From: Gelidibacter sediminis | Lineage (GTDB): Bacteria; Bacteroidota; Bacteroidia; Flavobacteriales; Flavobacteriaceae | Assembly: GCF_004364975.1 (NCBI RefSeq) | Contig: NZ_SOBW01000008.1 | Span: 990,610-1,054,609, forward strand | Length of the DNA stretch: 64,000 nucleotides | Reading direction: 5' to 3' | Made by a program: the position numbers and the translations under genes | Shown here: positions 53,571 through 62,584 of the stretch, piece by piece | How positions within the stretch are numbered: the stretch's first letter is position 1 | Layout: each line of letters begins with the position of its first letter | Notes under the pieces: model-generated | What the model was told of the DNA's origin: nothing | The model's input: the letters and a program-made list of their open reading frames with translations, nothing else | Database searches by the model: none

Positions 53571-54125
53571 CTACAGATTCTGATAAATATACACTTCAGT
53601 AGCGCCTAATCCGTATTTCTGGAAATCAGCTGCATAATATTTGACGTTATCATATCGTCTGAAAAGGGTTTCCAATTCCATTTTTAACACACCTTCACCA
53701 ACACCGTGAATGAATACTATTTTTTGAACACGTTTTTTAATCGCGAATTCCAATTTTCGCTCTGCGGTTTCCAATTGCAGGGTCAACATATCATAATTGG
53801 ATAAATGACGGTCATTTTCTGTAAGATTATGGATGTGCAAGTCTACCTCCATGGTAGGTTGACTTCTTTCTTTAGGTTTTACCCTAACAGATTTTCGCTT
53901 CCCATATTGCTCTTTTTCTGAAATGACATCACTAAAAGAATGCTCAGAAAAAATCTTAGATTTTAAAGTGTCTTTGTCTTCTATTTTAAGTAATTCAGAT
54001 TCTTGAAAATCCATCAGAAATCCATCTACAGTGTCTAAAAATACCGTATTACCTTCAATTTTTGAGACCGTCCCTGAAATGGCTTCATCTAAAACGGTTA
54101 CTTTATCCCCTATTTTTAGTTTCAT
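53571..54125 (-). CDS. Smr-domain protein with N-terminal SH3-like region (MutS2-like)
   Basis: The 184-residue protein has an N-terminal beta domain (about 1-50, IGDKVTVLDEAISGTVSKIE) and a C-terminal Smr domain (about 92-184) with VDLHIHNL and the nuclease-loop motif FIHGVGEGVLKMEL. Smr domains nick nucleic acid or act in ribosome rescue (MutS2, SmrB), but this stand-alone form common in Bacteroidota is uncharacterised. Its start codon overlaps the stop of the small membrane gene by 4 bp (ATGA), so the two are translated from one mRNA. Confidence 0.85.
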   Translation of the reverse strand: MKLKIGDKVTVLDEAISGTVSKIEGNTVFLDTVDGFLMDFQESELLKIEDKDTLKSKIFSEHSFSDVISEKEQYGKRKSVRVKPKERSQPTMEVDLHIHNLTENDRHLSNYDMLTLQLETAERKLEFAIKKRVQKIVFIHGVGEGVLKMELETLFRRYDNVKYYAADFQKYGLGATEVYIYQNL

Positions 54126-54325
54126 GCGTCTTCATTATTATCAGTAGAAGAATCTGGATCGTTTTTACTAGGAATGTTCTTAGAAATACGATAGACACCA
54201 ATCATCAAAATAACAATGCCCCCAATAAGAACATATTCATTCTGGTCCATTCCCGCTCTTGCGTAAATAGCTACAAAACCACCACTAATGATGAGTAATA
54301 AATTGATAAGTCGTGATGTATTCAT
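54122..54325 (-). CDS. Small two-helix membrane protein
   Basis: The 67-residue protein has two hydrophobic helices (LINLLLIISGGFVAIYA, residues about 5-21, and YVLIGGIVILMIGVYRI, about 31-47) and a charged C-terminal tail (NDPDSSTDNNEDA). It overlaps the downstream Smr gene by 4 bp. I do not recognise a named family; similar small proteins precede Smr genes in relatives, I believe. The function is unknown. Confidence 0.7.
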   Translation of the reverse strand: MNTSRLINLLLIISGGFVAIYARAGMDQNEYVLIGGIVILMIGVYRISKNIPSKNDPDSSTDNNEDA

Positions 54326-54437
54326 AAGGTTTTAATTTTTATGTGAATAGCGAAATTACACATTTACTTCTTAAAAATTCTGTTGTCCAAGGCAAATCTA
54401 ATCTCAAAAAATCCAACAGTCACTTGCTTTCTTTTTA

Positions 54438-54445
54438 TACATTTG
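54438..54445 (+). promoter_or_regulatory. Promoter -7 box of the DUF2752/CCC pair
   Basis: TACATTTG matches TAnnTTTG and ends 3 nt before the ATG at 54449. Transcription should begin at or beside the start codon, so the mRNA is probably leaderless. The box also excludes the longer TTG-started frame from 54383. Confidence 0.5.
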
Positions 54446-54448
54446 TGT

Positions 54449-54748
54449 ATGTCAATGTTCAATTTTATAAAGCCTGAAGATTTTATGCTTCCTTGCATCA
54501 ACAAGCAATTGTTTGGTATGGAATGCCTAGGTTGTGGCATTCAACGTGCAACATTATTAGTGTTTCGGGGCGATTTTGTAATGGCATTTAAAATATACCC
54601 TGCTATATACACACTTATTTTATTAACAGTTTTTCTTATATTTAACCTATTCGTTAAATTTAAATATGATGAAAAATTAAAAATAGCATTGATCATTATA
54701 AACGTAAGTATCATAATAATCAGTTATTTTTTTAAAACAACCAACTAA
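54449..54748 (+). CDS. DUF2752 membrane protein
   Basis: The 99-residue protein shows the DUF2752 pattern LPCINKQLFGMECLGCGIQRA, with the C-x-G-C-G-x-Q-R core, followed by two hydrophobic helices (about 47-67 and 77-97). Its function is unknown. A longer frame opens with TTG at 54383, but a promoter box sits between that codon and this ATG, so I use 54449. The CCC-motif gene follows 13 bp later, an arrangement seen repeatedly in Flavobacteriaceae, so the two may work together in the membrane. Confidence 0.8.
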   Translation: MSMFNFIKPEDFMLPCINKQLFGMECLGCGIQRATLLVFRGDFVMAFKIYPAIYTLILLTVFLIFNLFVKFKYDEKLKIALIIINVSIIIISYFFKTTN

Positions 54749-54761
54749 CTCAATATAATAT

Positions 54762-55091
54762 ATGGAACAGCAAAAACTTAATACCACAATTATTTATGTA
54801 CTTTCTATTCTTGGCTTACTCTGTTGTTGCATAGGAGGCTTAGGTTTTATATTAGCCGGCGTTGCTTATTTCATTGCACACACCAAGCTTAAAGAAGCTC
54901 ATTTAAATCCAGAACAATACACAAATATTTCTGGCATGAAAACCGCAAAGACTGTTGCATTGGTCATCTTAATTCTAAATCTTGTGTATTTAGGCGCAAC
55001 TGTTTACAGAGTTTCAACTACTGGATGGGATGTCATCATGGAGCAGTCACGTGAAATGATGGAAGGATACGGATTTGAAGTACCAGAATAA
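54762..55091 (+). CDS. CCC-motif membrane protein
   Basis: The 109-residue protein has two hydrophobic helices (about 10-38 and 60-82). The first contains the tri-cysteine motif GLLCCCIGGLGFILAG that names this group. A conserved-looking amphipathic middle (HTKLKEAHLNPEQY) links them. The function is unknown; the clustered cysteines could bind metal or be lipidated, which is a guess. It pairs with the DUF2752 gene 13 bp upstream and ends at a terminator. Confidence 0.82.
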   Translation: MEQQKLNTTIIYVLSILGLLCCCIGGLGFILAGVAYFIAHTKLKEAHLNPEQYTNISGMKTAKTVALVILILNLVYLGATVYRVSTTGWDVIMEQSREMMEGYGFEVPE

Positions 55092-55109
55092 TTCATATTA
55101 ATTAAAATA

Positions 55110-55142
55110 AAGGAAGCGGCTAAAAAGCCACTTCTTTTTTTA
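55110..55142 (+). terminator. Terminator of the DUF2752/CCC pair
   Basis: GAAGCGGCT and AGCCACTTC pair (one C-A mismatch) around AAAA, followed by seven T. The A-rich left side may also serve the minus-strand DUF5362 gene. Confidence 0.75.
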
Positions 55143-55183
55143 TATCAATATCCCTAAGAAATTTGCACTTCTAATAAACTCTT

Positions 55184-55639
55184 TTACGCCAATCCCATTA
55201 CCATTGCACCTATTAACAATAATATATATAGACCTACAATTGCTATTGTAAAAATGCCTAAAAACTTATAATGTGATTTTAAGTTTGCAAAAGCTGCTGT
55301 CAAATCGTCATTATTTTTGGCATTTAAGGCACTTTTCATTTTACGTGAGAAATTGAAAAGATATAGCACAGGAAAAAAGTAGCATACCGCCATTACTGCA
55401 TAAAAAATACCGACAAAGGACATATTCATGGTCATTCCCATTGACTCGTAAGGGTTGCCACCAGGCATTAGGCCCATAGCCACACTAAAGAATATTCCAA
55501 AAAGCAGCATCAATCCTATCCCTATAAACCCTAAAATAGATAGAAAATAGGTCCAACTGGAGGTTTCCTTTAAAAATCCAAAGATAGCAGGAGGCAAATT
55601 TAATTCAAACGTATCAAAAGCTGATTTTTCTGCTATCAT
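55184..55639 (-). CDS. DUF5362-like membrane protein
   Basis: The 151-residue protein has an N-terminal cytosolic stretch and three or four hydrophobic helices (about 30-55, 73-97, 125-150), with GLMPGGNPYESMGM in the loop between the first two and MKSALNAKNNDDLTAAFANLK before the last. It resembles DUF5362 proteins, which have no assigned function. Its ATG overlaps the rocD stop codon by one base (TAATG), so the two are translationally linked. Confidence 0.72.
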   Translation of the reverse strand: MIAEKSAFDTFELNLPPAIFGFLKETSSWTYFLSILGFIGIGLMLLFGIFFSVAMGLMPGGNPYESMGMTMNMSFVGIFYAVMAVCYFFPVLYLFNFSRKMKSALNAKNNDDLTAAFANLKSHYKFLGIFTIAIVGLYILLLIGAMVMGLA

Positions 55640-56889
55640 TAGGATTGCGGTTCAAATTGTTTTAAAGTTTTGATAATAATGCTGACACAGTCTAACAACT
55701 GCGCTTCATTGATCACCAATGGCGGTGCAAAACGAATAATATTTCCATGTGTTGGTTTGGCCAACAAACCGTTATCTCGCAATGCCAAACAAATGTTCCA
55801 AGCGGTCTCGCCATCTTCACTGTCATTGATTACAATAGCATTAAGCAATCCTTTACCTCGTACTAATTTTGTTATTGTACTAGTTGTAATAAAAACATCA
55901 AGCTCATTTCTAAAAAGCTGACCAAGTTTTTCAGCATTATCTGCCAAATTCTCCTCTACAACCACTTCTAGTGCCGCCATAGCAACTGCTGCAGCCACAG
56001 GATTTCCGCCAAATGTACTGCCATGGTTTCCTGGTTGAATAACGTTCATGACAGGGTTATTGGCCAACACCGCACTAACTGGATAGGCACCTCCACTTAA
56101 AGCTTTCCCTAAAATTAAAATATCTGGCTTGACATTCTCATGATCTACGGCCAACAGTTTACCTGTTCTTGCAATTCCAGTTTGCACTTCGTCTGCAATA
56201 AACAATACATTATATTGTTCACATAACGCCTTAGCTTTTGAAAGATAATTTTCGCTAGGCACATAAACACCGGCTTCACCCTGAATTGGTTCTACCAGAA
56301 AACCTGCAACTTTAGGATTCGATTTTAAAGTCTCTTCCAATACTTGTAAATTATCATATTCAATTTTTATGAATCCATCCGTAAAAGGTCCAAAATGTTT
56401 GCGCGCTACCGGATCATTAGAAAATGAGATAATGGTAGTGGTGCGTCCGTGGAAATTATTTTCGCACACCACAATTTCAGCTTCATGATTAGCTATACCT
56501 TTAACTTCATAGGCCCATTTTCTACAAATTTTAAGTGCTGTTTCTACGGCCTCAGCCCCTGTATTCATTGGTAACACTTTATCGAAGCCAAAATACTTTG
56601 CCACATAGGCCTCATATTTGCCTAACATGTCATTGTGAAATGCTCGAGAGGTTAAGGTCAACGTTCTTGCTTGATCCACCATTGCATTGATAATTTTTGG
56701 GTGACAATGCCCTTGGTTTACGGCAGAATAGGCAGAAAGAAAGTCGTAATATTTTTTTCCTTCCACATCCCATACATACACACCTTCTCCTTTACTCAAT
56801 ACTACTGGTAACGGATGGTAATTGTGTGCACCATACTTGTTTTCTAAATCGATCGCTTGTTGCGAAGTTAATTGGTCTAAAACAGCCAT
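55639..56889 (-). CDS. rocD: Ornithine--oxo-acid transaminase
   Basis: The 416-residue class III PLP aminotransferase converts ornithine and 2-oxoglutarate to glutamate semialdehyde and glutamate. Signatures are [42 protein letters not shown] (cofactor site), [30 protein letters not shown] and the PLP lysine in [15 protein letters not shown], shown only in parts. The length equals the family norm. It is first in a two-gene unit with the DUF5362 gene, which seems unrelated in function. Confidence 0.94.
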   Translation of the reverse strand: MAVLDQLTSQQAIDLENKYGAHNYHPLPVVLSKGEGVYVWDVEGKKYYDFLSAYSAVNQGHCHPKIINAMVDQARTLTLTSRAFHNDMLGKYEAYVAKYFGFDKVLPMNTGAEAVETALKICRKWAYEVKGIANHEAEIVVCENNFHGRTTTIISFSNDPVARKHFGPFTDGFIKIEYDNLQVLEETLKSNPKVAGFLVEPIQGEAGVYVPSENYLSKAKALCEQYNVLFIADEVQTGIARTGKLLAVDHENVKPDILILGKALSGGAYPVSAVLANNPVMNVIQPGNHGSTFGGNPVAAAVAMAALEVVVEENLADNAEKLGQLFRNELDVFITTSTITKLVRGKGLLNAIVINDSEDGETAWNICLALRDNGLLAKPTHGNIIRFAPPLVINEAQLLDCVSIIIKTLKQFEPQS

Positions 56890-57259
56890 TTTTAATAAGA
56901 ATTTTAAGGTTTTATGTCTTAAAAAGACATCGTTTGACCACTATTATAGAGGCAAACATTAATAATTAAATCTCGCTAAGCGAGGAAAATAACCATTCCT
57001 ACTGTACCTTTATTCTTTCTAAATCCCGATAGATACGGAACGAAAAAGCAGCGTGGGAGAGAAATCATCCCTAGGGCCTGCAAATTATGAAATAATTAAG
57101 CCTCTAAAAAATTTTTAGACTGATTTAGAACAAGATTTTTTATAAAATTTGGCATGAGGCCAACTATTCTATTTCATCACCTTATAAGAATCATACTTTT
57201 ACTGTTAAAATGGCAAAATGTAATTCGTAAATCGCATTTGGTTTCACTATTTTTGCGGC
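56890..57259. other. 370-bp non-coding region between rocD and rlmD
   Basis: No ORF. It contains a small hairpin CTCGCT/AGCGAG near 56973-56985, a degenerate palindrome TCCCGATAGATACGGAA at 57024-57040 and the AT palindrome CTAAAAAATTTTTAG near 57104-57118. The rlmD promoter box is at its right end. Nothing else recognised. Confidence 0.5.
57248..57255 (+). promoter_or_regulatory. Promoter -7 box of rlmD
   Basis: TATTTTTG matches TAnnTTTG and ends 4 nt before the rlmD ATG, so the transcript probably starts at the start codon. Confidence 0.5.
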
Positions 57260-58669
57260 ATGGGAAGACGAAATAAAAAACAAATCTTTGAGAATGTTCT
57301 GGTTGTTGATGCTGGCGCAAAGGGAAAATCAGTTGCAAAATCGCCAGATGGCGCCGTTATTTTTATGCAAAATGTAGTTCCGGGCGATGTGGTTGATGTT
57401 GAAACTTTTAAAAAACGTAAATCCTATTACGAAGGGAAGGCTATCAAATTCCATGAATATTCTGATAAACGTACGGAACCAAGATGCCAACATTTTGGCG
57501 TTTGTGGCGGGTGTAAATGGCAGGATATGGCCTATGAACACCAATTGTTTTACAAGCAAAAAGAAGTTGAGGAAAATTTAAAGCGCATTGGTCATTTAGA
57601 ACTTCCGCCTATCACACCAATTTTAGGTTCTGCCAAAGATTATTTTTATCGAAATAAAATGGAATTTTCATTTAGTGACAGCCGTTGGTTAACATTGAAG
57701 GAAATTAAATCTAATGAGAATTTTGGTGATAAAAACGCACTCGGCTTTCATATACCTGGTATGTGGGATAAGATATTGGATATCGAGAAATGTTGGTTGC
57801 AAGCTGATCCATCTAATGCTATTAGAAATTCCGTAAAAGAATTCGCCGTAAAACACGGGATGGAATTTTTTAATGCTCGCAACCAGACCGGGTTTTTAAG
57901 AACAATGATGCTCCGCACCTCTTCTACAGGTGATATTATGGTACTTTTTCAGTTTTATAAAGAAGATAAAGCCAATCGCATTTTGTTGATGGATTATATC
58001 GGCGATAAATTCCCAGAAATTACTTCGCTACAATACGTCATCAATGGAAAAGCAAATGATACTATTTACGATCAAGAAGTGATTTGTTATAAAGGCCAAG
58101 ATCATATTTTTGAGGAAATGGAAGGTTTGAAATTCAAAATCAATGCAAAATCCTTTTACCAAACCAATTCAAACCAAGCTTATGAGCTTTACAAAATAAC
58201 CCGTGATTTTGCCGATTTGCAAGGTGATGAATTAGTATACGATTTATACACTGGTACAGGCACCATTGCACAATTTGTGGCCAAAAATGCCAAAAAAGTT
58301 GTGGGTGTAGAAGCTGTTGCTGATGCAATTGTGGCTGCAAAGGAGAACGCACAATTAAACGGCATTGACAATGTTGATTTTTTTGTTGGCGACATGAAAA
58401 ATGTTTTCAATGCTGATTTTATCAATCAACACGGCCACCCAGATGTCATTATTACAGACCCTCCAAGAGATGGGATGCATAAAGATGTGGTACAACAAAT
58501 TTTAAATATTGCACCATCAAAAGTGGTCTATGTAAGCTGTAATAGCGCTACCCAAGCAAGAGATTTAGAACTGATGGATGCCATGTATAGAGTAACCAAA
58601 GTGCAACCGGTAGATATGTTTCCACAAACACATCACGTAGAAAATGTTGTACTTTTGGAAAAAAGATGA
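57260..58669 (+). CDS. rlmD: 23S rRNA (uracil-1939-C5)-methyltransferase, RlmD/RumA family
   Basis: The 469-residue protein has an N-terminal TRAM domain (about 5-65), the iron-sulfur cysteines in CQHFGVCGGCKWQ (about 75-87), and a C-terminal SAM domain with VYDLYTGTGTIAQFVA, DPPRDGMH and the catalytic cysteine in VYVSCNSATQARDLEL. This matches the TrmA/RumA family; RlmD, RlmCD or TrmFO-like target choice cannot be settled by eye, so the exact uridine is inferred. Two small envelope-protein genes follow on the same strand, a linkage I regard as conserved in Flavobacteriaceae. Confidence 0.9.
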   Translation: MGRRNKKQIFENVLVVDAGAKGKSVAKSPDGAVIFMQNVVPGDVVDVETFKKRKSYYEGKAIKFHEYSDKRTEPRCQHFGVCGGCKWQDMAYEHQLFYKQKEVEENLKRIGHLELPPITPILGSAKDYFYRNKMEFSFSDSRWLTLKEIKSNENFGDKNALGFHIPGMWDKILDIEKCWLQADPSNAIRNSVKEFAVKHGMEFFNARNQTGFLRTMMLRTSSTGDIMVLFQFYKEDKANRILLMDYIGDKFPEITSLQYVINGKANDTIYDQEVICYKGQDHIFEEMEGLKFKINAKSFYQTNSNQAYELYKITRDFADLQGDELVYDLYTGTGTIAQFVAKNAKKVVGVEAVADAIVAAKENAQLNGIDNVDFFVGDMKNVFNADFINQHGHPDVIITDPPRDGMHKDVVQQILNIAPSKVVYVSCNSATQARDLELMDAMYRVTKVQPVDMFPQTHHVENVVLLEKR

Positions 58670-58679
58670 GACGATTGAT

Positions 58680-58691
58680 GATTGTTGATTG
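58680..58691 (+). repeat. Short word repeat shared with the lpdA 3' region
   Basis: GATTGTTGATTG lies 11 bp after the rlmD stop and is identical to 39929-39940 downstream of lpdA. Confidence 0.5.
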
Positions 58692-58741
58692 TGATTCTCA
58701 ATAATTGAATAATTACTGAATAAATAGAAAATTCAAAAAAC

Positions 58742-59278
58742 TTGAAACAAAACACCCTCTATAAGTACACATGGATCATCTGTTCGTTAGTTTTGATTGC
58801 GACGCTTTGGAGTTGTGAACGTGATGACATATGCGCCTCTGCAACACCAACTACACCTCATTTAATTGTTCGATTTTATAATATAAATGAGAGAGCCGAG
58901 ACAAAAACGGTAAGACGAATGAATGTTTATGAAGAAAACAGTTCAAAATATCTCCTATTGGACAAAACACTAGACTCTATCGTATTACCATTGCGAATTG
59001 ATGCTCTAGATACCCCCAATACCACTCGATTTATCATTGAAAAAGACGGCGATTTTGCTGTAGATGAGGATGACACCACGGCATCCAATAGCGATATAAT
59101 TGAAGTAACCTACACCCCTGAATTGATCTATGTGTCCCGGGCCTGCGGTTACAAAAGCGTATTCAACAATTTAGTAGCGAAACGTGAGACAGATGATAAT
59201 AACTGGATTATTGATGTTCAAGTAATAAATTCCACCATAAACAATGAAGATGCAGCGCATATCAATATTTATCACTAG
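58742..59278 (+). CDS. DUF6452-like lipoprotein
   Basis: The 178-residue protein has a lipoprotein signal (ATLWSC, cysteine about 25) followed by ERDDICASATPTTPHLIVRF, typical of DUF6452, and a beta-rich body. No ATG is available before the signal peptide, so translation begins at TTG 58742. The end overlaps the next gene by 35 bp in another frame, implying translational coupling. The function is unknown; constant pairing with the DUF6048 barrel suggests a two-part outer-membrane unit. Confidence 0.75.
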   Translation: MKQNTLYKYTWIICSLVLIATLWSCERDDICASATPTTPHLIVRFYNINERAETKTVRRMNVYEENSSKYLLLDKTLDSIVLPLRIDALDTPNTTRFIIEKDGDFAVDEDDTTASNSDIIEVTYTPELIYVSRACGYKSVFNNLVAKRETDDNNWIIDVQVINSTINNEDAAHINIYH

Positions 59279-59987
59279 TTTGATTATTTTGATGGTGTTA
59301 CCTCTAACATCATTGGCACAAGAGAACCAAGACAATTCGCTAAACGATACCATTATTGTAAAGCAAAAGTATGGTTTGCGTGTGGGCGGCGACATTGGTA
59401 AATTGGTTCGATCTTTTATTGATGAAGACTATACCGGGTTCGAGATTAGTGGGGACTACAGACTCACACAAAAACTTTATCTTGCTGGAGAATTAGGTAC
59501 AGAAGAAAATTCGGTAAAAAATGATTATTTAGATGTTACTGCTAAAGGCAGTTATTTTAAAGCGGGTATAGATTATAATCTCTATAAAAATTGGTTGGAT
59601 ATGGAAAACCTAATCTATACGGGAGCACGCGTTGGAGCCAGCACTTTCAGCCAGAATTTGAATAGCTATACCGTATATACTACAGACCAATACTATGACA
59701 CGCCATATACATCATCTGACTTACAGGAGTACAAAGGCTTATCTGCCCTATGGATTGAAATGGTTATTGGTGTTAAAGCTGAATTAGTAACCAACCTTTT
59801 TGTTGGTATCAACGCTCAAGTAAAAGGTATGATTACCCAAGATCAACCATCAAATTTTGAAAATCTTTATATTCCTGGCTTCAATAGAACGTTTGATAGT
59901 GGCCGATTTGGATTCGGGTTTGGATACAATGTGTCGTATTTAATTCCCATCTACAAGAAAAATAAAAAGATTACCATACCAGATTAA
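59244..59987 (+). CDS. DUF6048-like outer-membrane protein
   Basis: The 247-residue protein has a signal peptide (cleavage after SLAQ, about residue 25) and a beta-barrel-like body (YGLRVGGDIGKLVRSF, FEISGDYRLTQKLYLAGELG, GRFGFGFGYNVSYLIP). It starts inside the preceding lipoprotein gene, overlapping by 35 bp; a second ATG two codons later is also possible. The pairing with the DUF6452 lipoprotein mirrors known barrel-lipoprotein pairs, but no activity is known. Confidence 0.75.
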   Translation: MKMQRISIFITSLIILMVLPLTSLAQENQDNSLNDTIIVKQKYGLRVGGDIGKLVRSFIDEDYTGFEISGDYRLTQKLYLAGELGTEENSVKNDYLDVTAKGSYFKAGIDYNLYKNWLDMENLIYTGARVGASTFSQNLNSYTVYTTDQYYDTPYTSSDLQEYKGLSALWIEMVIGVKAELVTNLFVGINAQVKGMITQDQPSNFENLYIPGFNRTFDSGRFGFGFGYNVSYLIPIYKKNKKITIPD

Positions 59988-60062
59988 TCCATTTAAAATC
60001 TCATAATATATTTGTAATTAGTTGCAGTATTTTGCTTAACTTTTGCATACAAATAACCACCC

Positions 60063-60587
60063 ATGCATAAAGATAGGATTGCCGATTTATTAGAGGAAAA
60101 ATACCATACCCTCATTAATTGGCTCGAACTCCAGGAGGACTACAAATGGATACAGGGCCCTGAAGGCAAATGGACTACAGGACAGCAAGCCTTACATTTA
60201 CTTCAAAGTATCAAGCCACTAAATGATGTGCTGAGCTTACCGCGGTTCTGGTACAAATACGCCTATGGGATAAATAATCGTGAATTGCGTGATTATGACA
60301 CCATCGTACAACGCTACTTGCAACGCTTGGAAGCCTTCAAGAAAAACCCTAGCAAACCCTCAAAACAATTAAGAATTCCAAAAATTAAGGATAAACGCTA
60401 TATTCTGACACGTTTACAGGTAGAAAGCAAGAAATTGCAGTATAAGACACGACGCATCTCAGACAAGAACTTAGATACTTTGGTACTTCCCCACCCTGTA
60501 ATGGGAAAAATGCCAGTACGCGAGCTATTAATGTGGACTGCCTACCATGTGGAGCATCATACTAATCAACTCCAACAAGCCTATTAA
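60063..60587 (+). CDS. DinB-like four-helix protein
   Basis: The 174-residue protein has the DinB_2 pattern: an early histidine in TGQQALHLLQSIKPLN and a C-terminal HVEHHTNQLQQAY, which together could bind a metal. The middle region is basic (KKNPSKPSKQLRIPKIKDKR), unusual for the family. The function is unknown. It is a single gene, 75 bp after the DUF6048 gene, and converges with the THUMP methyltransferase gene. Confidence 0.78.
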   Translation: MHKDRIADLLEEKYHTLINWLELQEDYKWIQGPEGKWTTGQQALHLLQSIKPLNDVLSLPRFWYKYAYGINNRELRDYDTIVQRYLQRLEAFKKNPSKPSKQLRIPKIKDKRYILTRLQVESKKLQYKTRRISDKNLDTLVLPHPVMGKMPVRELLMWTAYHVEHHTNQLQQAY

Positions 60588-60637
60588 GACGTGGGATGAG
60601 GACTTATAAAATATATAATAGATCTATAAACGAAAGC

Positions 60638-61795
60638 TTAGTCCATATATTTTCCTTTCTTACTGCCTTCGTACATAACATATTTTACTAACCTAGCTTC
60701 CAATTTAGCGTTGACCAAATGAATTTTTCGTGATGGTCTCAATCCTACGTGTTTTAAAGCATCAAGATTTGAGGTGATAAACCAGGCATCTGTTCCTGGA
60801 TAGTTTTGTTTTAAGGTATCCCCAATATTTTTGTAGAAAGACTCCATTTCTACATCCAAACGCTCACCGTAGGGCGGATTGAATACCATATGAAGTTTAT
60901 CATTGCCAGCTTTTTGGGTTTTAAAAAAATCTTCATGACGCACTTCTACGAAATCTTCCAATTGGGCATTTTTTATATTTTCCTTGGCTTTGGTCACTGC
61001 ACTGGGCGATTTATCATAGCCGATAATTTTATGATGAAAATCTCTAGTTTTACTTAAAAGTGATTCTTCAATTTTCTCAAACAAATCAACATCCCAATCT
61101 TGCCAACGTTCAAAGGCAAATTCCTTACGCATCAAATTTGGTGGAATATTACAGGCAATCATCGCCGCCTCGGCCAGAATGGTACCACTACCACACATAG
61201 GATCCATAAAATCAGTCTGGCCGTCCCAACCAGATAGCATAATTAAACCTGCTGCCAATACTTCATTAATTGGTGCAATATTAGTTGCTGTTTTATAACC
61301 TCGTTTGTGCAAGGAATCACCAGATGAATCCAATGAAATATTACACGTGTTGCGATCAATGTGAACATTTATCTTTAAATCAGGAAACTTTAAATCAACG
61401 TTTGGACGTTCGCCCGTAGTATCCCTGAATTTATCAACTATGGCATCCTTAGTCTTTTGTGCAATGTATAGTGAATGCGTGAACAAATGTGAATGTACGG
61501 TAGCATCTACAGCAATTGTTCCTGTGGGTTTTACATATTGCGACCAATCCATTCTATAGATCTGGTCGTACAAATCTTTCTCATTATTCACCCGGAAACT
61601 ATTGATGGGCTTCAGAATTTTAATGGCAGTCCTCAGCGCCAAATTGGCTTTATACATAAACCCCTTGTCTCCCACAAAACTCACATTGCGCACCCCCACT
61701 TTAACCTCTCTGGCACCTAATTGGGTTAATTCTTTTGCCATCAAATCTTCAAAACCAAATAAGGTTTTGGCAACCATATTAAAATTATTATCCAT
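60638..61795 (-). CDS. THUMP-domain RNA methyltransferase (RlmL N-half/TrmN-like)
   Basis: The protein (385 residues from the ATG at 61795; an ATG three codons upstream is also open) has an N-terminal ferredoxin-like plus THUMP region (about 1-160, MVAKTLFGFEDLMAKEL, VDATVHSHLFTHSLY) and a SAM domain with FMDPMCGSGTILAEAAMIA and the catalytic NPPYGERL motif of N2-guanine or N6-adenine methyltransferases. It probably methylates guanine in 23S rRNA or tRNA; the target is not determinable. It is divergent from the next methyltransferase gene, and their promoter boxes lie back to back. Confidence 0.9.
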   Translation of the reverse strand: MDNNFNMVAKTLFGFEDLMAKELTQLGAREVKVGVRNVSFVGDKGFMYKANLALRTAIKILKPINSFRVNNEKDLYDQIYRMDWSQYVKPTGTIAVDATVHSHLFTHSLYIAQKTKDAIVDKFRDTTGERPNVDLKFPDLKINVHIDRNTCNISLDSSGDSLHKRGYKTATNIAPINEVLAAGLIMLSGWDGQTDFMDPMCGSGTILAEAAMIACNIPPNLMRKEFAFERWQDWDVDLFEKIEESLLSKTRDFHHKIIGYDKSPSAVTKAKENIKNAQLEDFVEVRHEDFFKTQKAGNDKLHMVFNPPYGERLDVEMESFYKNIGDTLKQNYPGTDAWFITSNLDALKHVGLRPSRKIHLVNAKLEARLVKYVMYEGSKKGKYMD

Positions 61796-61815
61796 TATTC
61801 TCATCCTATAGATTA

Positions 61816-61834
61816 CAAAAATAAAGTATTTTTG
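61816..61834. promoter_or_regulatory. Back-to-back promoter boxes of two methyltransferase genes
   Basis: TATTTTTG on the minus strand (61823-61816) and TATTTTTG on the plus strand (61827-61834) are only 3 bp apart. The first serves the THUMP gene, 11-20 nt before its possible starts; the second ends 18 nt before the ATG at 61853. Confidence 0.5.
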
Positions 61835-61852
61835 CAGTCAGACGAATTTATA

Positions 61853-62584
61853 ATGACAAAAGACACAACACTGTGGTACGCTTCATGGTTTGATACACCG
61901 TATTATCACATTCTTTATGAAGATAGAGATTACGCCGAAGCACACCTGTTCATGGACAATTTAACCTCATACTTGAATTTACCAGAAAATGGTAAAATTC
62001 TAGATTTGGCCTGTGGTAAAGGTCGTCATTCCATTTATCTCAACTCCTTAGGTTATGATGTGACTGGTGTTGATCTCTCCGTAAACAGCATCGCCTACGC
62101 CAAACAATATGAGAATGAAAAACTACATTTTGAAGTACATGATATGTGCAGACCATTTAATGATCAGTTTGATGCGGTCTTCAATCTGTTTACCAGCTTT
62201 GGATATTTTGACAGGACAGAAGACAATTTAAATACCATTAAAGCCATACGGGAAGATTTAAATGAATCAGGTTTTGGAGTAATTGACTTTATGAATAGTG
62301 ATTTTGTTATTGAAAATTTAGTCCCAGAAGATGTCAAAACCGCGGGTGGCATAGATTTTCATCTCCAACGATACGTTGAAGATGGTTATATTATAAAAGA
62401 CATTAGGTTTACGGATAAAGGTGAGAAATTTCATTACCAAGAACGGGTAAAAGCAAAGACTTTAGCCGATTTTGAAGTACTTTTTGAAGAAGCAGGTGTC
62501 TATCTACTAGATGTTTTTGGGGATTATAAATTGCGCAAATTTCATAAAAACACCTCTGAGCGCTTAATAATGATTTTTAAATGA
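61853..62584 (+). CDS. Class I SAM-dependent methyltransferase
   Basis: The 243-residue protein has a Rossmann-type SAM domain: motif I LDLACGKGRHSIYLN (about 48-62), DVTGVDLSVNSIAYA, then FDAVFNLFTSFGYF. A C-terminal beta-rich part follows, as in small-molecule methyltransferases of the Methyltransf_25 group. The substrate is unknown. I use ATG 61853, since a longer TTG-started frame from 61832 overlaps the promoter box. The zinc transporter gene starts within its stop codon (ATGA). Confidence 0.85.
   Translation: MTKDTTLWYASWFDTPYYHILYEDRDYAEAHLFMDNLTSYLNLPENGKILDLACGKGRHSIYLNSLGYDVTGVDLSVNSIAYAKQYENEKLHFEVHDMCRPFNDQFDAVFNLFTSFGYFDRTEDNLNTIKAIREDLNESGFGVIDFMNSDFVIENLVPEDVKTAGGIDFHLQRYVEDGYIIKDIRFTDKGEKFHYQERVKAKTLADFEVLFEEAGVYLLDVFGDYKLRKFHKNTSERLIMIFK

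Noticed and set aside
54383-54448. Longer start for the DUF2752 protein at TTG 54383
   Set aside because: A promoter box lies between this codon and the ATG at 54449, and the extra residues do not fit the family's start.
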